NCBI GenBank assembly: GCA_017462915.1
Contig: JAFTQG010000017.1
Location: 1-45,476 of the forward strand
DNA length: 45,476 nucleotides
Direction of reading: 5' to 3'
DNA from: Prevotella sp.
GTDB taxonomy: Bacteria > Bacteroidota > Bacteroidia > Bacteroidales > Bacteroidaceae
In this document: positions 32,946-41,953 of the stretch, piece after piece
How the letters are laid out: the number at the start of each line of letters is the position of its first letter
Position numbering within the stretch: position 1 is the stretch's first letter
Notes under the pieces: generated by a model
What the model saw: the letters and a program-made list of their open reading frames with translations, nothing else
Databases searched by the model: none
Told to the model about the DNA's origin: nothing
Translations under genes and position numbers: made by a program

Positions 32946-34730
32946 ATGAAAGACTTTTTCAAGAACATTCTCGCCACAGTATTCGGCGTATTCCTTTGTA
33001 TAGGCATATTCATAGCCTTCTCCATCATCAGCCTTATAGGTATGGTAGCATCGACGTCAACGGAGACTGAGGTTAAGGACAACTCGGTGCTTGTCCTCAA
33101 TCTCCAGGGACAGATAACGGAGAAAGGCTCTTCCGATCCATTCGCCGAACTGCTTGGAAACGAGCAGATGTCTACAGGTCTTAATGATATCCTTTCGGCA
33201 ATAGAAAAGGCAAAGGATAATGATGATATCAAGGGTATCTATATAGAGACGGGAGCGCTTGCCGCTGATAACGCCACTATTCAGGAGATACGCAATAAGC
33301 TGAAGGAATTCAAGGCAAAGAAAAAGTGGATTGTCGCTTACGGTGAGATATATACACAGGGTGCATACTATCTTGCATCGGTGGCCGACAAGGTTTACAT
33401 CAACCCTTATGGCCATCTTGATTTCCATGGCATAGGTGCGCAGCCTATGTATGTCAAGGACTTTGCAGCCATGTTTGGCGTAAAGTATAATATAATAAAG
33501 GTGGGCACATATAAGAGTGCTACCGAGATGTATACCGAGGATAAGATGTCTGACGCCAACCGCGAGCAGGTATCGGCATACATAAACGGCATGTGGCAGA
33601 ATGTCCTGAAGGATATCTCTGCGTCACGCAAGATAAGCGTTACCGAACTCAACAGGATTGCCGACGGCTTTACCGTGATGAGTTCGACAAAGGCTCTCAA
33701 GGCTCAGAAGCTGGTTGACGGTATGCTTTATGCAGACCAGGTGAAGGCGGAGATAAAGAAACGCCTTGCGCTTGATGCCGATGAGGAAATACATCAGCTC
33801 AGCGTTGCGGCAATGAAGAATGTCACGGTAGATAATGACTCTGACAATAAGATTGCCGTTTACTATTGTGAGGGAACTATTGTGCAGAGTGCCCTGACAG
33901 GCTTTGCCATGGGAAGCACGACTCAGATTGTCGGCAAGACTGTCTGCAAGGACCTTGAGAAACTTGCCAAGGATGATGATGTAAAGGCTGTTGTCCTCCG
34001 CATAAACTCTCCTGGTGGTGACGCGTATGCTTCCGAGCAGATGTGGCATTATATCGCAGAACTGAAGAAGGTGAAGCCTGTGGTTGTCTCCATGGGTGGA
34101 TGTGCTGCTTCCGGCGGATACTATATGTCGTGCAATGCATCATGGATTATCGCGCAGCCAAATACAATTACCGGTTCGATAGGTATCTTCGGTGCATTCC
34201 CTGACCTCACAGGACTGATGACACAGAAACTGAAATTCCATTATGATGAGGTGAAGACAAACGCAAACTCGACATTCTCTCCGATAGCAATGGCACGTCC
34301 GCTCACAGCTGACGAGATTGCCGCCATGCAGACATGGATTAACGACGGCTATGCCTTGTTCCGTAAGCGTGTGGCTGACGGCCGCAAGATGAAGGTCGAG
34401 GCAGTGGAGAAGATAGCCCAGGGTAGGGTGTGGCTCGCTACCGATGGTCTGAAGAATGGTCTTGTCGACCAGCTCGGAGGCCTTGATGATGCAGTGAAGA
34501 AAGCTGCCCAGCTTGCTAAGGTAAAGGATTTCTGTACTGTGGATTATCCTGCAGCGCCGGATTTCATGGCTCAGCTGATGAATAAGGTGGCAGGCGGTAC
34601 AGGTAGTGCTCTTGATGAGCAGCTCCGCCTCGCTCTCGGTTCATACTATGAGCCGTTCATGCTTATGCGCACAATCAACGAACAGTCGCCTGTTCAGGCA
34701 CGTATGCCATATTTCCTTGAGATGAAGTAA
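32946..34730 (+). CDS. sppA: Signal peptide peptidase SppA, long (67K-type) form
   Basis: Membrane-anchored serine protease that degrades cleaved signal peptides. One N-terminal transmembrane helix (ATVFGVFLCIGIFIAFSII) anchors two tandem Clp-like domains in the periplasm. The Ser-Lys dyad is visible: Lys190 in GTYKSATEMYTEDKMS and Ser389 in GCAASGGYYMSC. The tandem-domain length of 594 residues fits the E. coli-type enzyme. The open frame can be extended upstream to 32850 through the period-8 repeat, but the ATG at 32946 begins the homologous sequence (MKDFFKNIL) and is preferred. It is probably cotranscribed with lpxK and thiL. Confidence 0.93.
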   Translation: MKDFFKNILATVFGVFLCIGIFIAFSIISLIGMVASTSTETEVKDNSVLVLNLQGQITEKGSSDPFAELLGNEQMSTGLNDILSAIEKAKDNDDIKGIYIETGALAADNATIQEIRNKLKEFKAKKKWIVAYGEIYTQGAYYLASVADKVYINPYGHLDFHGIGAQPMYVKDFAAMFGVKYNIIKVGTYKSATEMYTEDKMSDANREQVSAYINGMWQNVLKDISASRKISVTELNRIADGFTVMSSTKALKAQKLVDGMLYADQVKAEIKKRLALDADEEIHQLSVAAMKNVTVDNDSDNKIAVYYCEGTIVQSALTGFAMGSTTQIVGKTVCKDLEKLAKDDDVKAVVLRINSPGGDAYASEQMWHYIAELKKVKPVVVSMGGCAASGGYYMSCNASWIIAQPNTITGSIGIFGAFPDLTGLMTQKLKFHYDEVKTNANSTFSPIAMARPLTADEIAAMQTWINDGYALFRKRVADGRKMKVEAVEKIAQGRVWLATDGLKNGLVDQLGGLDDAVKKAAQLAKVKDFCTVDYPAAPDFMAQLMNKVAGGTGSALDEQLRLALGSYYEPFMLMRTINEQSPVQARMPYFLEMK

Positions 34731-34731
34731 G

Positions 34732-34869
34732 TTTAGTTGTTTAGTGGTTTGGTGGTTTAGTTGTTTGGTTGTTTGAACTTCTATTATGGCTATTATAGCT
34801 ATTACGGCTATCCTACCCAAAACCACAAAACCACAAAACCACCAAACGACTAAACCACTAAACCACCAA
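34732..34869. repeat. Period-8 intergenic inverted-repeat element, copy H (variant unit)
   Basis: Same architecture and same 8-bp period but another unit: the left arm is GTTTAGTT/GTTTGGTG-like (34732-34775) and the right arm CAAAACCA/CTAAACCA-like (34818-34869). The centre (TATTATGGCTATTATAGC) lacks the common core. It starts 1 bp after the sppA stop and ends 11 bp before the lpxK ATG. Confidence 0.75.
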
Positions 34870-34879
34870 AATCCCGCCG

Positions 34880-36040
34880 ATGGAAGGAGATTTCATAAAG
34901 ATATATAAAGCGTTGATACCGTTGAGCTGGCTCTACGGCATTGGTGTCGGCTTCCGCAACATGCTCTTTGAGATGGGGATACTCCGTAGCAGGAGTTTCA
35001 CCATCCCGGTAATATCCGTAGGGAATATTACCATAGGCGGGGCAGGGAAGACACCGCATGTGGAATACCTTGTCAGGCTGTTGCGTGACAAGGTACGGGT
35101 CGCTGTCCTGTCACGCGGATATAAGCGCAAGACTAAGGGGTATGTCCTTGCTGAGGGCAGTGTGACATCGGCGGATATAGGAGATGAACCTTGCCAGATG
35201 TATATGAAATATGGTATATATCAAGGCAAGAACCGCGTATATGTTGCTGTTGACGCAAATCGCTGTGAGGGCATCGAACGCTTGCGTAATGATGAATGTA
35301 CCAACGATACGGACGTGATAATCCTTGACGACGCATATCAGCATCGGTATGTGAAACCTGGAGTGAATATCCTCCTCGTGGACTATCATCGTCTGATAGT
35401 CTATGACCGGCTCTTGCCGGCAGGACGGTTGCGCGAACCGAAGAGCGGGAAGGAGCGTGCAGACATCGTCATCGTGACAAAGTGCCCGAAGAGCCTGCGT
35501 CCGATGGATTTCCGTGTCATCAAGAAGGCCATGGCTCTCCGGCCGTATCAGAAGCTGTTCTTCACGACACTGAATTACGGAAGCCTCTATCCTGTGTTCC
35601 CAGAAGGCAGCGCAGTGCGTCTTGAAGACTTGTCAGACAGGCATAATGTCATCGTGCTGGCAGGCATAGCGTCTCCGCAGCAACTGCTGCTTGACCTCGG
35701 CATGTATACAAAGAACCTCACACCGCTGACATTCGGCGACCATCACAGGTTTACAGACAATGATATAGACAAGATCAACAATCTCTTTGACACCATACCT
35801 GAGCCACGGCTCATCATCACCACGGAGAAGGACGCCGCCCGCCTGAAGGATGTGGACGGACTGTCTGATGCCGTGCGAAGGAGCATCCTTGCCCTGCCGG
35901 TGGAAATCGGCTTCATGCTTGACGGCGCGGAAGAATTTGATGAATTCATACTGTCTTATCTGCAGAAGAACTCGCGAAACTCTATCCTGTCTAAACTGAA
36001 GGATTCGGGAAAAATATCAGAAAAACAAAATAAACATTAG
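34880..36040 (+). CDS. lpxK: Tetraacyldisaccharide 4'-kinase LpxK
   Basis: Inner-membrane-associated kinase that phosphorylates the 4' position of the lipid A precursor. The N-terminal segment has a hydrophobic stretch (ALIPLSWLYGIGVGF) for membrane contact. The Walker A motif is GNITIGGAGKTP (residues 48-59), preceded by IPVISV. Family blocks AVLSRGYKR, DEPCQMY, ILDDAYQHR and PAGRLREP follow. ITTEKDAARL is typical of the C-terminal part. The 386 residues are close to the usual 320-380. The ATG at 34880 sits just past a period-8 element. The stop is 3 bp before the thiL ATG, so the two are coupled. Confidence 0.95.
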   Translation: MEGDFIKIYKALIPLSWLYGIGVGFRNMLFEMGILRSRSFTIPVISVGNITIGGAGKTPHVEYLVRLLRDKVRVAVLSRGYKRKTKGYVLAEGSVTSADIGDEPCQMYMKYGIYQGKNRVYVAVDANRCEGIERLRNDECTNDTDVIILDDAYQHRYVKPGVNILLVDYHRLIVYDRLLPAGRLREPKSGKERADIVIVTKCPKSLRPMDFRVIKKAMALRPYQKLFFTTLNYGSLYPVFPEGSAVRLEDLSDRHNVIVLAGIASPQQLLLDLGMYTKNLTPLTFGDHHRFTDNDIDKINNLFDTIPEPRLIITTEKDAARLKDVDGLSDAVRRSILALPVEIGFMLDGAEEFDEFILSYLQKNSRNSILSKLKDSGKISEKQNKH

Positions 36041-36043
36041 TTG

Positions 36044-37123
36044 ATGGAGATAAAGGAACTTGGCGAATTCGGACTTATCGATCGCCTTACAAAAGACATT
36101 GAGACAAAGAACCCAGCCACATTGAAGAGCGTCGGTGACGACTGTGCTGTGATAGCCGGCAACAGTGACGAGCAGACACTTGTGACGACAGACATGCTGA
36201 TGGAAGGCGTGCATTTTGACCTTACCTATATAAGCATGCAGCAACTTGGCTACAAGAGTGCCATGGTGAATATCTCTGATATCTTTGCCATGAACGGCAC
36301 ACCGCGGCAGATGACGGTGTCGATAGCGCTTTCAAAACGCTTTGCCGTAGAAGATATAGAAGACTTCTACAGTGGTCTGCGTATGGCCTGCGACAAGTGG
36401 AATATAGATATCGTAGGAGGCGATACGACATCGTCGCTGACAGGTCTCGCGATAAGCATCACATGTATAGGTGTTGCATGCAAGGATGATATTGTCTATC
36501 GTTCGGGAGCAAAAGATACCGACCTCATCTGTGTGTCAGGCAATCTCGGTGCTGCATATATGGGTCTGCAGATTCTTGAGCGTGAAAAAGCCGTGTATTA
36601 CCAGCAGATACGTGATATACAGATGAAATATGCAGACAAGGCGGAGCAACGCCGCCGCATAGAGATGCTCTCCTTCTCGCCTGATTTCGCAGGAAAGGAG
36701 TATCTTCTTGAACGTCAGCTGAAGCCTGAGGCACGCGGCGATGTCATAGAGACATTGCGCAAGGCAGGTGTCTGCCCTACATCCATGATGGATGTCTCCG
36801 ACGGTCTCTCTTCAGAACTTATGCATATATGCAAGCAGTCCGGCTGCGGTTGCCGCATATACGAGAAGAACATCCCTATAGATTATCAGGTTGCGGTCAC
36901 GGCAGAAGAGTTCAATATGAATCTTACCACCTGCGCCCTCAATGGAGGAGAAGACTACGAACTGCTCTTCACAGTGCCTATAGGCGACTTGTCAAAGGTG
37001 GAAGGCATGGAGGATGTGAAGATTATCGGACATATCACCAAGCCTGAGTTCGGTCAGGTGCTTGTGACGCGCGATAATAATGAATTCCCGCTGAAGGCAC
37101 AAGGTTGGAATCCGCTGACTTAA
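36044..37123 (+). CDS. thiL: Thiamine-monophosphate kinase
   Basis: ATP-dependent kinase forming thiamine diphosphate, the active cofactor, in the cytoplasm. It belongs to the PurM/AIR synthase-like fold. Motifs are SVGDDCAVI (metal-binding Asp pair near residue 30), TTDMLMEGVHF, GYKSAMVNISDIFAMN, DIVGGDTTSS, MMDVSDGLSSEL and NGGEDYELLFTV. The ATG at 36044 (MEIKELGEF) is preferred over TTG at 36041. At 359 residues it is a little longer than the E. coli enzyme owing to a charged insertion around residues 185-220 (MKYADKAEQRRRIEML). It ends the housekeeping operon; the CRISPR-Cas island starts about 160 bp later. Confidence 0.95.
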   Translation: MEIKELGEFGLIDRLTKDIETKNPATLKSVGDDCAVIAGNSDEQTLVTTDMLMEGVHFDLTYISMQQLGYKSAMVNISDIFAMNGTPRQMTVSIALSKRFAVEDIEDFYSGLRMACDKWNIDIVGGDTTSSLTGLAISITCIGVACKDDIVYRSGAKDTDLICVSGNLGAAYMGLQILEREKAVYYQQIRDIQMKYADKAEQRRRIEMLSFSPDFAGKEYLLERQLKPEARGDVIETLRKAGVCPTSMMDVSDGLSSELMHICKQSGCGCRIYEKNIPIDYQVAVTAEEFNMNLTTCALNGGEDYELLFTVPIGDLSKVEGMEDVKIIGHITKPEFGQVLVTRDNNEFPLKAQGWNPLT

Positions 37124-37130
37124 TGGATGA

Positions 37131-37205
37131 TAGGAAATGGTGGAGGTGGCAAATATTTTGTGACATGACTGTAATTAAATAGATGCTGTCCTCCACGCTT
37201 TCCTA
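37131..37205. repeat. Imperfect inverted repeat between thiL and cas3
   Basis: TAGGAAATGGTGGAGG (37131-37146) and CCTCCACGCTTTCCTA (37190-37205) are complementary at 14 of 16 positions around a 43-nt AT-rich loop. It may be the thiL terminator, or a scar marking the left edge of the CRISPR-Cas island. Confidence 0.55.
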
Positions 37206-37206
37206 C

Positions 37207-37237
37207 TTTTCGTTGAATTGGTGTACTTGTATTTTTG
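37207..37237 (+). promoter_or_regulatory. Candidate promoter of the cas operon
   Basis: TATTTTTG at 37230-37237 matches TAnnTTTG; TTTT at 37207-37210 lies 19 bp upstream as a weak -33. The cas3 ATG follows 47 bp after the -7 element. Confidence 0.55.
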
Positions 37238-37284
37238 CTGATTTTATTGATAGGTTCCAACATAGAACCTTTTAGATCTAATAA

Positions 37285-39501
37285 ATGAGAAGACAGATTG
37301 TAATATCTCATTTGTATAAGGAAAATAATTGTTGGATTATACAAACTAATGGTGAGCATCAAAAGGGAGTTGCTGAGATGACGGCATATTTTACCGGTCA
37401 ATTTTGTCTTCCTTCTTGGGGCTATGCGCTTGGAATGCTTCATGACAAAGGAAAGGAGCGCGATGCTTTTCAACAATATATTCGTAAAACAAATGGTTTG
37501 CCTGTGACTGACGGTAAATCGTATGGAGAACATCATCATGCGTTTGTGGGTGGTATATTGGCTACGAATCTTATGGGGAATAGCGTATTAAATCTTCTTG
37601 CCAATCAGATAATTTCCCATCATACAGGATTGCATGATTATGCGGATGCAGAGAATGTCATAGAGGAAAGGCCACTTCCCGAAGAGATAAACAAGAAGGA
37701 TATAGTGCTGAATATACCCCAACTGCAAAAAGAGCTTCTTGATTCTCCTTTTTCTAAGTTGAAGGTAAGTATGAAACATTTTCATCACCTTTCCCGAATG
37801 CTTTTTTCCTGTTTGGTAGATGCCGACAGACTCGATACCGAACGTTTTATGGATGTAGCATCGTGGAAGAAACGGGGATGTTCATCCTTGATTACCGACT
37901 TATTGCCAAAATTTGAAGCGTATTTAAGTGAACTACAACTACATGCACCCGACACAGAAGTGAATCGCATTCGCAAGAAAGTACAGGATCAATGCAGCAT
38001 GACTTCTTCTGGCGAGACTGGTTTTTATAGTCTTACGGTACCGACAGGAGGCGGAAAGACTCTTTCATCGTTATTATGGGCTATGAAGCATGCGGTAAAT
38101 CATGATATGAACCGTATAATCATTGCTATTCCATACACCAGTATTATTGTACAAACGGCAGGGCTATTGAAGGATATCTTCGGTGAAGAAAACGTATTGG
38201 AGCATCACAGCAACTTTAATCCCGATGAAATAAAGAATGAGAAGGTCCGCGAAAAGGCAAAACTGGCTACGGAAAACTGGGATTATCCCATTATTGTCAC
38301 TACTAACGTACAGCTGTTTGAATCGATGTTTAGCAATAAACCGTCCGATTGCCGCAAATTGCACAACATTGTGAATTCGGTTCTTATTTTGGATGAAGTG
38401 CAGACGTTGCCAACAAACTTCTTACAGCCAATAGTGGATTCGCTGAAGGCATATCAGGAAATGTTCGGAGTATCGGTATTGTTTACTACTGCCAGCCAGC
38501 CGGTGCTTAGTGGGATAATAAAAGGAACCAATCCTACGACAAATTTTGAAGGGATAGACCATATTACAGAAATCATACCTAATGGGTTTGCCCTACATGA
38601 TAAGCTCCGCCGTGTAACTTTGGAAATAGATAATGAGGGAAAGACATACGATGACATTGCCGCTAAAATGTCTGTATATAATAAGGTACTGTGCATAGTA
38701 AACACTCGAAAAGATGCGAAGGAACTGTATGACCGCTTGCCTGATGAAGGAGTAAAACTACATCTATCGAGAATGATGTGTCCAGCACATGTCAGTGAAA
38801 CGATATTCAAGATAAAGGCTCTGTTGAAAGACGAATCGCAGCCAGTAGTACGAGTGATAGCTACCCAGCTTGTAGAGGCAGGAGTGGATATAGATTTTCC
38901 AGTGGTGTTTCGGCAGGAAACCGGTCTTGATTCTGTGTTGCAAGCAGCTGGACGATGTAACCGTGAAGGAAGAAATGCAGTTGGTACTACATTTGTGTTC
39001 AGTCTTGCTGCGGAGAAACGTATCCCGTTTGGGGCAATGGAAGCAGCTAACAGTGCACGGCTGAGTTTGCCGGCAGACAGTGATTGGTTTGCACCCTCTG
39101 TGATGGAAAAGTATTTTCATCAGTTGTATAGCAGGACAAACACGTTTGACGATAAGAAGATAAAACATTATCTTTACAACGATGAAGCGATGTGTTTTAA
39201 AACTGCATCAAAGAAATTCAAACTGATTGATGATGATTGCATGAATATTATTGTGAATTGGGGAATCAGCATGGAACTTGTGGAAAAGTTGAAAGAGTCC
39301 GGTTACACCTATCCCTTGATGAAACAATTGGCTAAATATACAGTAGGTGTTCATCGTTCCGATTTCGACAAACTGGTTAGCTATGGTGCTATAGAAGAAG
39401 TGTTGGAAGGTATCTATGTATTGGCAGACAGGGGACAATATGATAAAAATACCGGTCTCAGCCTTGACAATCATTGGATGGAAGAATTATTAATGATATA
39501 A
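37285..39501 (+). CDS. cas3: CRISPR-associated nuclease-helicase Cas3 (type I-C)
   Basis: Effector nuclease-helicase recruited by the type I-C Cascade to degrade target DNA. The N-terminal HD nuclease retains its metal ligands: His25, the HD pair His53-Asp54 (MLHDKGKE), His83-85 and the pair His112-His113 (ISHHTG). The helicase part has Walker A PTGGGKT at residues 253-259, an Asp-Glu box DEVQ at 370-373, TTASQP, and motif VI QAAGRCNREG. At 738 residues it is a single-chain HD-helicase of normal size with no break. It starts the operon and is followed 6 bp later by cas5c. From here on the DNA is richer in A+T than the preceding housekeeping genes. Confidence 0.96.
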   Translation: MRRQIVISHLYKENNCWIIQTNGEHQKGVAEMTAYFTGQFCLPSWGYALGMLHDKGKERDAFQQYIRKTNGLPVTDGKSYGEHHHAFVGGILATNLMGNSVLNLLANQIISHHTGLHDYADAENVIEERPLPEEINKKDIVLNIPQLQKELLDSPFSKLKVSMKHFHHLSRMLFSCLVDADRLDTERFMDVASWKKRGCSSLITDLLPKFEAYLSELQLHAPDTEVNRIRKKVQDQCSMTSSGETGFYSLTVPTGGGKTLSSLLWAMKHAVNHDMNRIIIAIPYTSIIVQTAGLLKDIFGEENVLEHHSNFNPDEIKNEKVREKAKLATENWDYPIIVTTNVQLFESMFSNKPSDCRKLHNIVNSVLILDEVQTLPTNFLQPIVDSLKAYQEMFGVSVLFTTASQPVLSGIIKGTNPTTNFEGIDHITEIIPNGFALHDKLRRVTLEIDNEGKTYDDIAAKMSVYNKVLCIVNTRKDAKELYDRLPDEGVKLHLSRMMCPAHVSETIFKIKALLKDESQPVVRVIATQLVEAGVDIDFPVVFRQETGLDSVLQAAGRCNREGRNAVGTTFVFSLAAEKRIPFGAMEAANSARLSLPADSDWFAPSVMEKYFHQLYSRTNTFDDKKIKHYLYNDEAMCFKTASKKFKLIDDDCMNIIVNWGISMELVEKLKESGYTYPLMKQLAKYTVGVHRSDFDKLVSYGAIEEVLEGIYVLADRGQYDKNTGLSLDNHWMEELLMI

Positions 39502-39507
39502 AAGTAA

Positions 39508-40212
39508 ATGAATAATATGGACTATACAGATAAAGAATATTGCTTGGAGGTTTGGGGTGACTGGGCTTGCTTCACTCGTCCTGAATTGAAAGTAGAACGT
39601 GTGAGCTATGATGTCATTACACCTTCAGCGGCGCGTGCCATATTTGAAGCAATCTTTTGGAAACCTGCCATTCATTGGCAAGTTACCAAGATTGAAGTGC
39701 TCAATCCTATTAAGTGGACCACAATCAGAAGGAATGAGGTTGGAGCTGTGGCAAGTAAGTCTCCTATTTTCATTGAGGACAAACGTCAACAGAAAAACTC
39801 TTTGCTTCTGAAAGATGTCCATTATCGCATTTGGGCCAAGCTTAAATTCATACCTCAATGGAAAAGAAAGGAAACGAAAAATCCATTGGTAGATAACGAA
39901 GAGCAAGAACTTTTGCGAAAAGATGAGAATCCCATGAAGTATTATCAAATGTTTGAACGTAGGGCATCCAAGGGACAATGCTTCACTCAACCCTATCTCG
40001 GTTGTCGTGAATTTGCTGCAAATTGGAAGTATATTGATGATATGGAACAACTTTCTCCACCTTTGGCAGAAGACAGGGATTTGGGAATCATGCTTTATGA
40101 TATGGATTTTGAAGGGAATCCAAAGAAACCAGATGCCATGTTCTATCGAGCAAGAATGGAGCAAGGAGTGATTGTTGTACCCGATAAAGACAGTGAGGAG
40201 GTGTTGCGATGA
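39508..40212 (+). CDS. cas5c: Cas5c (Cas5d), pre-crRNA endonuclease and Cascade subunit
   Basis: In type I-C systems, which lack Cas6, this Cas5 variant cuts the repeat hairpin to make crRNA and stays on the 5' handle. The N-terminus reads LEVWGDWACFTRPELKVERVSYDVITPSAARAIF-like, typical of the family. LLLKDVHYRIWAKL carries the Lys/His region used for catalysis in characterised homologues, and FTQPYLGCREFAANW is conserved. Length is 234 residues. ATGs at 39508 and 39517 are both possible starts. It overlaps cas8c by 4 bp (ATGA), so the two are coupled. Confidence 0.95.
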   Translation: MNNMDYTDKEYCLEVWGDWACFTRPELKVERVSYDVITPSAARAIFEAIFWKPAIHWQVTKIEVLNPIKWTTIRRNEVGAVASKSPIFIEDKRQQKNSLLLKDVHYRIWAKLKFIPQWKRKETKNPLVDNEEQELLRKDENPMKYYQMFERRASKGQCFTQPYLGCREFAANWKYIDDMEQLSPPLAEDRDLGIMLYDMDFEGNPKKPDAMFYRARMEQGVIVVPDKDSEEVLR

Positions 40213-41927
40213 TACTGAAAGCATTGTATGATTATTACCATCGGAGTGGTGAATTACCTACTATGGGAATGGAATTAAAGGAAATAGGTTTTATCATCGT
40301 TATTGATAAGTGTGGTAATTTCTTACGTTTTGAAGACAGACGTATAGACAAAAAGTCTGCGCAAAAGTTTCTTGTTAAGAAGAGTGTTGGTCGTTCAAGT
40401 GCCCCTGTTGCAAACTACCTATACGACAATAGCCAATACGTATTTGGTTATTCCGATAAAGGGGATATGGAAAGCATGCGCAAGTATTTTGATACCTTCA
40501 AAGCGAAGGTTGAAGAAATATACAACATGTTTTCAGATAATGAAACCATACAGGCTGTATATGCGTTTTATCAGCAGGAACCTTCAGATATGGTTGAAGC
40601 CATGCAGAATGATTCTCTTTGGGATGATATAAACAAAAACCTCAACAAGAAATATTCCACTTTTTCTTTTCTTATAGACGGAGATACGGAAATTGTGGCT
40701 TCTAAACGCGAATTAATAAACTTAGAAACAAGTGGTAATTATGTGGATGGAAGCCTGTGTTTAGTGGTAGGTAAACATGCAAAAGCTGTAGAGATTACAA
40801 CTGCTACAATGATTCCGGGAAGTCAAGCTACAGCCAAACTTGTCGCCTTTCAGGTAAATTCCGGATATGATTCGTATGGGAAATCAAAAGGATATAATGC
40901 TCCTATATCGGAAGAGGCTGAATTTGCATATACTACAGCATTGAATCACTTGCTGCGTTCTGATTCTCATAATAAATTTATGGTCGGTTCGCGTACTTTC
41001 CTTTTCTGGGCTTCTTCTCATAGTGAGGCAGCGAAAGAATCAGAGGATAGCCTGTTTGCTTTATTGGGAAGAGCAGAAGAGGATTATGATGACCCCAATA
41101 AGCGTATAAAATTAGTACGGGATACATTTATGTCCATTTATACAGGAAAACTTGTTGCTAATAAAGATGATAAATTCTTTATTTTAGGCTTGGCTCCCAA
41201 TTCAGCTCGAATTGCGGTGGTGTATTGGAATGAACTGCCATTGCGTGAGTTTGCCGGCTTAATTAGTAAACATTTCATGGATATGGAGATTGTTGATACA
41301 CGTAAGGACAAGAAACCATATGTAGGGTTACATTATATTCTTGGGAATGTTACTCTTGGAGGAAAGTCAAGTGATGCTACCCCCAATCTTCCTGATGCCG
41401 TAGTGAAAAGTATTTTCCAAGGACTGCCGTATCCGGCGTCTTTATTCCAGGCTTGCATTCGTCGCATACGTGCTGAACAATCAGTTAACATTGTACGTGC
41501 TGCCATTATCAAGGCTTATCTTAACCGATTGAATGATAATAATCAAAATAAAAAACTCGATATTATGTTAGACAAAGAAAATCAAAATCAAGGGTATCTT
41601 TGCGGAAGGCTGTTTGCTGTTCTCGGCAAGATACAGGAGGATGCCAATGGTATTCATTCCATTCGTGAGCGTTACATGAATGCAGCATCGGCCACTCCGG
41701 CCACTGTTTTTGCCACTATCCTAAATCTTTCCACTCATCATCTTGAAAAATTGAATGAGGGCAAACAGGTGTTTTATGAGAAACTGAAACAGGAAATCAT
41801 CTCCAAACTCGATGCAGATGGCTTTCCTGCACATCTTGACCTTCAAGACCAAGGACGTTTCTTCGTAGGATATTATCATCAGCGACAAGAATTTTTCATA
41901 GGCAAAGAGAATAAAGAGACAGAATAA
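40209..41927 (+). CDS. cas8c: Cas8c (Csd1), large subunit of type I-C Cascade
   Basis: Large subunit expected to recognise the PAM and position Cas3. The 572-residue length matches Csd1 proteins. Recognisable Csd1 segments are the N-terminal [49 protein letters not shown], then [11 protein letters not shown] and [15 protein letters not shown]. The C-terminal third is helical and contains the region from which Cas11c is made in other I-C systems. Here an in-frame ATG at 41565 is placed suitably for that. Start ATG overlaps the cas5c stop. Confidence 0.94.
   Translation: MILKALYDYYHRSGELPTMGMELKEIGFIIVIDKCGNFLRFEDRRIDKKSAQKFLVKKSVGRSSAPVANYLYDNSQYVFGYSDKGDMESMRKYFDTFKAKVEEIYNMFSDNETIQAVYAFYQQEPSDMVEAMQNDSLWDDINKNLNKKYSTFSFLIDGDTEIVASKRELINLETSGNYVDGSLCLVVGKHAKAVEITTATMIPGSQATAKLVAFQVNSGYDSYGKSKGYNAPISEEAEFAYTTALNHLLRSDSHNKFMVGSRTFLFWASSHSEAAKESEDSLFALLGRAEEDYDDPNKRIKLVRDTFMSIYTGKLVANKDDKFFILGLAPNSARIAVVYWNELPLREFAGLISKHFMDMEIVDTRKDKKPYVGLHYILGNVTLGGKSSDATPNLPDAVVKSIFQGLPYPASLFQACIRRIRAEQSVNIVRAAIIKAYLNRLNDNNQNKKLDIMLDKENQNQGYLCGRLFAVLGKIQEDANGIHSIRERYMNAASATPATVFATILNLSTHHLEKLNEGKQVFYEKLKQEIISKLDADGFPAHLDLQDQGRFFVGYYHQRQEFFIGKENKETE
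41565..41927 (+). CDS. cas11c: Probable internally initiated Cas11c within cas8c
   Basis: In characterised type I-C systems a small subunit, Cas11c, is translated from an internal start near the 3' end of cas8c. Here the in-frame ATG at 41565 begins [20 protein letters not shown] and leaves 120 residues, close to the known size. The bases just upstream are A-rich (AAAATAAAAAACTCGATATT), the kind of context favourable for initiation in Bacteroidetes, although no Shine-Dalgarno is present. The product would line the crRNA-DNA hybrid with Cas7. This is inference from position, length and family knowledge. Confidence 0.6.
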   Translation: MLDKENQNQGYLCGRLFAVLGKIQEDANGIHSIRERYMNAASATPATVFATILNLSTHHLEKLNEGKQVFYEKLKQEIISKLDADGFPAHLDLQDQGRFFVGYYHQRQEFFIGKENKETE

Positions 41928-41953
41928 TAATTAATAATTTAAAGAATACAGTT

